NCBI RefSeq assembly: GCF_000276665.1
Contig: NW_004955487.1
Location: 7,199,726-7,263,725 of the forward strand
Direction: 5' to 3'
Length of the DNA: 64,000 nucleotides
Source of the DNA: Chinchilla lanigera
Lineage: Eukaryota; Chordata; Mammalia; Rodentia; Chinchillidae
Shown here piece after piece: positions 57,611 through 64,000 of this stretch (the stretch's first letter is position 1; each line of letters opens with the position of its first letter). Under the pieces are notes generated by a model. It searched no databases and was not told where the DNA came from. It worked only from the letters and a program-made list of their open reading frames with translations. Made by a program: the position numbers and the translations under genes.

Positions 57611-57644
57611 TTCTTGCCACTTTCTGAAGTAGTTAGAGCAGTCC

Positions 57645-58030
57645 TCTTTGTGTCTTTACAAAGTGATTAAAAGCACAGTAAATGTTGCTGCCGAGCAGCA
57701 CCCAATGGAAAGGCGGCTTAAAAAACATGACACTGTGTCCTCCTCCTCCTTTCTTAACAGACCCAGCACCATGGGGCTTCTGGCTTGTGCCCCAAGTCAC
57801 AATTACCAGGAGAGGGAGACATTTTTAATCCATTCAGGATGTCAAGGCCGCCGGGACAGAGAAGCTAAAGACCTTCAGGAAAGAGGACTCCAGAGCTGCT
57901 GCAGAAAGTAGCAAGGACAATGGGATGAGTGTGTTTGAAGCAATGGGGAGGGTTTTGAGGATGGTGCATGGCAGTGTGTCTTTTGCTGCAGTAGCTTTTT
58001 CTGTAAATGTTCACTGCATTTTGTGAGCAC
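57645..58030. repeat. Unknown repeat or retrocopy, copy B
   Basis: The part 57860-58015 matches copy A (24265-24400) across 'gaggactccagagctgctgc' and beyond. The upstream part (57680-57850) is more CpG-rich ('gtcaaggccgccgggacaga') and unlike copy A. A broken plus frame covers it without resemblance to a known protein. Retrocopy of a transcript 3' end, or an unnamed dispersed repeat. Confidence 0.5.
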
Positions 58031-58880
58031 ACCTTGTGTATCCTTCATCTGTTCTTCAACTGTGTGTGTTTGCAGTGTGGAGCAGTGAGGGTGAACCTTT
58101 AGAGACTAAGTGCCCAAACAGCAACCCAAAAGCCATTTATTTATCATAAAGTACCATCACGGCAATTAAACCTGAATTCTGAGGTTTTATTTTGCAAAAA
58201 CAATTCATGTATTAACATGTCTTAAAAGAAAAGCACAATAACAGCTTCCAGTGATACAAACAGCTCTTTCTTGAAAGATAAAAGTTTACATTTGGCATGC
58301 TTTGCACAGTTAATATGGTCTTTGCTGTTGTATCCATGCTGGTAATTTGTCAAACCTTGGCTCATACTTTGTTAGCGTGTGAGCAACACATGCAGCACCA
58401 GGTCCTCTGTTATTGACACCAGGTGCTCTTCCTCCTTCCCAAGCATGTGCGTGCCCCTGTGTGTGCTGTTATCTGATACTGGGCTCCTGGGCTCTGCCAG
58501 ACCGACTTGGCTTATGTGCTAACAGACAGGGCTCTGCGTGCCTGGTGCAGCACACACTGTGTAGGTCCATTATTACTGGTGTAGCAACTTTCATGCCTCA
58601 CCATAGATAGTAAAGGAGGTAAGTCCTTCAAGATGAGTTTTTCTTCAAGATTCCCATGGATTCAGGAAAATATGTTCCTAAGATAAAATCTGCCCTGGAA
58701 TCTAATGCTTCTTGAAGGTTTTGGATATCAGGCTACCTAACCCTGGTGCATGCATGAATCAACCCAGCTAAAGGTTGGGCGGGTGTACTGTACCACTAAG
58801 CTGTGCCTTATTGTATAACACTATTGAAAATTATGCTTTAAAGAGCAAAGTGCTCCTTAGGCAGAGCTGCAGGTCCCAGA
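58030..58880. other. No gene recognised
   Basis: Unassigned. A weak antisense ID-like trace ('gtgtactgtaccactaagct') lies at about 58780-58805. Confidence 0.4.
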
Positions 58881-58884
58881 ACTG

Positions 58885-59043
58885 AGATGTAAGCTGGTCG
58901 TGGTGGCCTGACCCCAGAACTTGGGATGCTGAGGCAGGAGGATTGCCAGAAGTTCAAAGCCAACCTGGACTAAATAAATAGTGAGTTCAAGGCCAGGAGG
59001 AACTATATAGAGAAACCGTTCCTCTCAAAAAAAAAAAAAAAAA
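58885..59043 (+). mobile_element. B1-like SINE
   Basis: Sense B1: 'aagctggtcgtggtggcctg', 'gatgctgaggcaggaggatt' and 'agttcaaagccaacctggac', then the duplicated 'gttcaaggccaggaggaact' module and an 18-base A-tail (59026-59043). Same internally duplicated type as 21328-21480. Confidence 0.9.
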
Positions 59044-59044
59044 G

Positions 59045-60305
59045 AATCTAGGGTAGCACCCCACAGGATCTTGTTTAGTTTATCCATAATGCTTACTGAC
59101 TTTTATATAAGAAATTTAGAATAGATGATTAATGTTACCGCCTTATATGTAATCATCTAGATTTTACTAATACAAGTGATCCTGAATTGACTTTATTGCT
59201 GTAATTCCTTTGATGCATTGTATTACCTTCATGTATCATGATCATCCTTTGAAATTGTCTATAGACCATGCATGTTATCTCAGAGGTATATCAGAGCCCA
59301 TTTAGAATCTACCATGTGAATGTAGGATGCTTATATTAACATTATATCAAATTAATATCTGTTTTAGAAAAGAAATAAATTTTCCAAGTCAAAAATAGAA
59401 GCATATGTCTTTTTAAAATAGGTTTCCAAATTATTGATAAATTACAAATATACTATAAAACTCTTGTTTTAATATGCTGTGTCTCACACATAGGCTGCAA
59501 GGATTTTAATATCAGATATGATTATTAATCTAAAACAAAATACTAAAGTTTATGTAATAGTGCAAGATTCTCAAACTTTAGTCTTTAATAGTTTAATAGA
59601 ATTTTTAAGAAAAAAAATTTGTTTTACCTATATGTTGCCACATAACCTAATGGCAGATCCCGTAGTTTTCTATCGGGGACCTGCCCCAAATCCCCAATTG
59701 CCTGTGTGAGGATTACAGTGAATGAAGAAATAAGAGACAGACTATTTAGTAATGTGTAGGGACTAGGAGGTCAATGCCTTGGGGTGGGCAAAGAGCAAGA
59801 CTCTCTAGCTCACTGCTGTTTTCTTAGCCAGTGAATGGAGAAGGGTGGTGAGAGACTCCAGGCACAGTAGTGGCAACTGCCCTGGGCTTCTAGGAAGCAC
59901 AAAGCATGCTTGTCAAAGGGACAACAAGGAAACTGTAGCTTGCCCAGGTGAAACATTTTACTACAGCTACTACACTGCTTTAAAGTTCCTTGTCGTCCTC
60001 AGCAGGTCTTCTCCTGCCCTACCAGCATCACAGCATCACTATACATAGGGTTTCAGCTGTGACCACAGGAAAGCAGGGAATTTCCTCCTTCTTATCTGGC
60101 CAAAAGGGCAGGACAAGGATGGCCTCAGACATCCTCTAGACTCAATGTATAATTTGGTCCTGACAGTTTTCTTACTGCATTATGTATAAATTGTACATAT
60201 AACATATATTATTTTGTCTCTCTCTGTATTAATTCACTATTAAAAAGTTGATTAAACAGCTTCAAGCTTGAAAAAAATTATCATAAAATAGAAAGCCTAG
60301 AGAGT
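59045..60305. other. No gene recognised
   Basis: AT-rich to 59640, then a mixed segment (59640-60130) of unassigned nature. Confidence 0.4.
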
Positions 60306-60309
60306 CATT

Positions 60310-60500
60310 ATGAATTTGGCATCCAGGCTTTGGCTTTCCCACTCGTGTAACCTTGAGGAGTTCTCACTCTTATTTTCTTTCATGCTAGATATTTCATACA
60401 TAAAATGCTACTAGTAGCATATCTTTCCCAGAGCTCTTATGAGGAGTAAATAATCTATAATATATAAATATACTTCAACAGTACCTGGCATGTTTTACAT
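60310..60500 (-). repeat. MIR, antisense
   Basis: Antisense MIR order: 'cactcgtgtaaccttgagga', 'ctcttatgaggagtaaataa' and 'cttcaacagtacctggcatg'. Confidence 0.7.
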
Positions 60501-61380
60501 ATTCAGTAATGCTCTAAACAAAACCCAAAGACTTTATCAAAGTACTTCATAACAAACGTTTTATAACTTACTTGTTTATTTTGGGGGGAATGTTGTTTTG
60601 CTTGCAGAATTTCTGACATAGGTATCATCATGGGTTCATCTTTATCAAATTGTTTTCTTGAAATACGTGTATTCACAGCAGTAGAGTAAAACACGGTAAA
60701 AGCAAGTTAGAAAGTAAAATTTTATCTACTTGAAATAAGGAAGATGGCCAGTGTCATACCAGAGATTTTGAAGAGTAATTCCAAAATACAATGTAGCTTG
60801 CGCAAGAGAATGGGCACAAAAAACATATACATCAGGACTGAGTCAGATTCTATGCAAAAATTTTCGAGAGAAATGTATAATAGAAACTTAAAACATGTTA
60901 TTGTTTGGGCAAAAAACATGGTACTAGTAAATTTTTGGAAGTGTGTTCTGCATTTTTAAATCAAAGTATAAATAAACTTTAGCTGTTGAATAACTTTAAT
61001 AATTTCACACACTATGGGAGAAATTACCAGTGTTTCTGTGGATAATAAAAGCTATCCGACTGAATGAATTTACTTGTGTATTTTATTTGAACTGCGTATT
61101 ATAAAGTATAGTAATGATCTATGTTTTTTATTCACTTATATGATGAGACATTTTGCTACAAATTTTGTTGTTTCCACAAGGTTCTTGTGGAATTATTTTT
61201 GTATAGAAAAGTCCTGATTTTTGAAATGACGATTGGATGCTGATGACCATTAAGTCATACTATCTCTGAGAACAAAGTAGTATTTTGAAAATGTTGGTGT
61301 AATTGATGTCTCTTAGTTGCATTCAATTTCTCCATTTAATATGTAGCTATTCGTAATGCTTTGTAACAAAATGTTCCTCA
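60500..61380. other. No gene recognised
   Basis: AT-rich sequence. Two mutually overlapping frames (60722-60919 minus and 60744-60959 plus) are best explained by composition. Confidence 0.4.
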
Positions 61381-61384
61381 AACC

Positions 61385-61765
61385 CTCATGCACTCCTAGG
61401 TGGGACTTTGGGCAACTGAGTGGATCATGCAGGTGTGATACACGGGATCAGTCCACCAATGAGCTTACAGCAAAACGTGAGGTTGGGAGGTGGAACCTGG
61501 TTGGAGGAGGTGGTCCCTGTGGGCGTGGCTAGGCAAGGTCTCCCTCCCTCCTCGTGCCTTGGTCTCTCTTCGCTTTTTGTCCACCACTCCATGGACGTTT
61601 CTCTTCTGCCAGCCCTCTGCAGATCCTGCCTGCCCTGGAGCCAGGGGACTATGGACTGAAACCTCTACAAACTGTGAGCCCAAACACACCTCTCCTCCTT
61701 TAAATTGTGGGTGTTAGTTATTTTGACTCTGCTGAAGAAGTAGCTGAGACGCTGTTATTTTGGAT
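61385..61765 (+). mobile_element. MaLR-type LTR, sense
   Basis: Sense order: 'caatgagcttacagcaaaac', 'gttgggaggtggaacctggt', 'ctatggactgaaacctctac', 'aaactgtgagcccaaacaca' and 'cctcctttaaattgtgggtg'. Close in layout to 20450-20800. Relatively GC-rich and CpG-containing for its group. The 75- to 79-codon frames here are shadows. Confidence 0.8.
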
Positions 61766-61885
61766 GTGTTAGTGACTGATTTATCCTTCATATCTGGGAA
61801 AACATCGCGGACCAGAAGCAGGTTTTGGGGTTGGTAGCGGGTGTCTTCCGCGTGGATTTGACAGCTCTTAGGCTGCTATCGGGAG

Positions 61886-61904
61886 TCGCCAGGAGAGGGC
61901 GCAA
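61886..61904 (+). promoter_or_regulatory. CTCF-like binding site candidate
   Basis: TCGCCAGGAGAGGGCGCAA fits the 19-base CTCF pattern YGRCCASYAGRKGGCRSYV at 16 of 19 positions, with the CCA..AG.GGGCGC core complete. It lies in a small CpG-bearing stretch (61805-61910) just right of a MaLR LTR, in otherwise CpG-poor DNA. CTCF anchors chromatin loops and insulators. Motif matches of this strength also occur by chance, so binding is an inference. Confidence 0.45.
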
Positions 61905-61927
61905 CGACCTATGAAACCCATCCTCTG

Positions 61928-61951
61928 TTTTTTTTTTTTTTTTTTTTTTTT
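61928..61951 (+). repeat. (T)24 homopolymer
   Basis: Uninterrupted run of 24 T. No SINE or LINE body is recognisable on its right, so its origin is unclear. Confidence 0.9.
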
Positions 61952-61954
61952 GCT

Positions 61955-63050
61955 TCACATTAACTTCAAGTGGGAGAGATGAAAAAAGGAAGAAGAGCTA
62001 GAGATTGCTTTTAAGTAATTAAATTCCAAGTGTTTTTAATTCTGGCAGATGATAAGAAATTTAAAATACTTCTACTCAGTAGGCTAGACAGATATAAATC
62101 CTGAACAAATGTGACAGCATTTGAGAAAGAAAATGATCACGAATGTATTTATTGATACATCGAGAACTTATTTTTTTTGTGACGACCATGCAGATTACCC
62201 TTCAACCCAGGATAAGAAAAACTGGAGAAGTCTTCCCTCTTCTTCTGTCCCATACGCCTTTGGGTGTCCATAATTTTTATCTTTTTGGGATTCTTCCCTT
62301 AATGATATCAGCCTTCCTAATTAATTCTTCCCCCTCGTGAACATTAATAATTGCATTACACATCTGCTCACTGCACCCATCTGTGGAGTGACTTTAGGGT
62401 GTCATGCCCTGGGCTGAATTGAGGGTGAAGAAACAGTAAGGTAATCCTTATCTTGAAACAACTCCAGGGCCAGAGAAAATGAGAAAAAAAAAAAAAAATC
62501 TAACAAAAGGGAGGAGTGTGCTTATTTACAATTGTTATTTTAAAGAAGAGATCATTGAGCCATGAGCTAAAGCAATTTCTCACAAGAAGTAGAGGTCAGT
62601 TGGCCTCTAGTACCTGTGCTTTTTTTAGTTCCAGCATACCAGTAAGATCATAGATTTTTAATTTCCTCACGGGCCTTTGAGAATCATAGTAAATCTTCCA
62701 GTCCTACGTGTTGATGTAACTTAAGCTTATTGGGAACTCATGGGTATACATAATTTGACGGAGTTATCTCTACATTAATAACTTCTGGGAAATCCTACTT
62801 GTAAGAAATGATAAAATTCTCTTGTACTCTTGATGTAAGATGTAACTAAATATAGAACTGTTAAAAGAAATATCAAATTTGCAAGTGTGCTCATGTAAAA
62901 CATAAGCATTAATTAAAACTCAGGGTATCTTTGGATACTCACTGCGTGTGATGAACTGTGCTTTGAGTGTAGACTTGAGACCCAATTAAATCAATGTAGT
63001 GATCAGCTGCTAGGAGAACGTCCCAGAGCGTGCTGTAGTACAATTGTTTT
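61955..63050. other. No gene recognised
   Basis: Ordinary to AT-rich sequence with a (A)15-16 run near 62484. No named repeat. Confidence 0.4.
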
Positions 63051-63054
63051 AAAG

Positions 63055-63215
63055 GCACTGGAGCAGGAAGACAGATCTTTTGCGAATGGGAGGGAGGTGA
63101 AGAGATGGAGGGAGCAGAGAAGGAGGAGAAGAGGACTCCATGGGATGAAGGTGTGTTATAAACATGCACCAGCTCTCCCTGGTGGATTAGGTCATCATGT
63201 GTAGCAAACTCCTAT
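63055..63215 (+). mobile_element. L1 3' UTR fragment
   Basis: The segments 'agacagatcttttgcgaatg', a GGAG-rich section and 'ggattaggtcatcatgtgta' follow the L1 3' UTR type seen at 32770-32970. Confidence 0.65.
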
Positions 63216-64000
63216 GGAAATGGGGAGGCGCCAAACAACCCAAGGACACCTTCATAAGAAATACCATGCTGACAAGAATTTAAAATGACGTATTTTGACA
63301 ATTCACAGCAGCTGGTAGTTACTGACTGGGAAAGTACTTGGAAACACGGATCCTTCATCTAAAATTCATTTTTATCTGAATTTTATTAGATAGCATGTAA
63401 ATAACAAAAGGCTCAACTTCATTTGTCTTGAGCAAAGCATATGTATAAAACATAAACATATATACATGTAAAGTATATGGAACATACTTGGAATTGAGTT
63501 CTTCATATATATTTATATTGTATTTTAGTAAGAGAATAACTTTCCATGGAATTAGAATAAAATAAAGCATCTGAATACTCAATGATTTAATAAAGTAGAA
63601 TGCAGAGAGGTTGAAACACGCACAAGACAAGAAATTTAACATTCTCAATAATGACTTATTTGTATTCAGAGTCATGAGAAAATTGAAATCCATCTTTCAG
63701 AAGTATTGGTTTTACTAGCTTCAAAAATTGGACCTGGTAGAGAGAGACAGCAGACATGGGTGAAAAATAAGTATTCTTCAGGAATCTTTGTGGTAGCTGA
63801 AGAGTGAAGAGAGTCCTGGACAAAACTAGACTGATTTATTTAACATTTTTCTCTGAGTAAATGCTCTGAAAACAGATTTCAAATAACAATAAAATTATAG
63901 GAGACACTTACATCTACGAAAGTATAAACTTGTGATAGTGAATATTTTACTATCATGGAGACCAGACAGAACTAATATAAAACATGAGTGAAACTGATAG
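63215..64000. other. No gene recognised
   Basis: AT-rich. A 112-codon minus frame (63355-63693) is low in complexity (many F, L, Y, N) and is best read as chance. Confidence 0.4.

Overview
The window is mammalian intergenic or deep-intronic DNA, most likely from a rodent outside the mouse/rat group. The evidence is the repeat content. There are Alu/B1-like 7SL SINEs, dimers of a B1 half and an ID half (B1-dID type), separate tRNA-Ala-derived ID SINEs that still have target-site duplications, L1 3' ends that share one recognisable 3' UTR, and ancient mammalian repeats (MIR, L2, a Tigger-like DNA transposon, MaLR-type LTRs). The exact species cannot be read from the sequence. No protein-coding gene, rRNA, tRNA, CRISPR array or operon is supported. 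All open frames are 60-142 codons, lie in repeats or AT-rich DNA, and look like chance or relic frames.

Layout. 1-8 kb: a deleted antisense L1, several LTR fragments, a CpG-richer unexplained block at 5.2-5.65 kb, and a Tigger-like element (6798-7687) carrying an ID insertion. 8-15 kb: L2, MIR, an ERV-like solo LTR and B1-dID copies. 15.8-17.1 kb: a 5'-truncated sense L1. 17.1-30 kb: mostly old or single-copy DNA with a CG/CA alternating tract, a MaLR LTR, an L2, tandem B1 copies, a 25-bp minisatellite and an LTR-like block. 30-37 kb: AT-rich LINE debris with an internal ~230-bp direct duplication and several L1 3' ends. 37-43 kb: a long purine tract, L2 and MaLR LTRs. 43.4-47.5 kb: one MLT1-like LTR split by a 3.7-kb composite LINE insertion with a recognisable target duplication. 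47.5-64 kb: L2, MIR, nested LTRs, young-looking ID SINEs, a textbook twin-primed (5'-inverted) L1 at 56.8-57.6 kb, and a CTCF-like site near 61.9 kb.

The elements do not work together as a system. The value of the window is as a layered insertion record in which relative ages can be read from nesting and target duplications. Repeat family names come from remembered consensus patterns, so sub-family labels and outer boundaries are approximate, usually to within about 10-50 bases. Exact positions are given where terminal or target repeats could be read.
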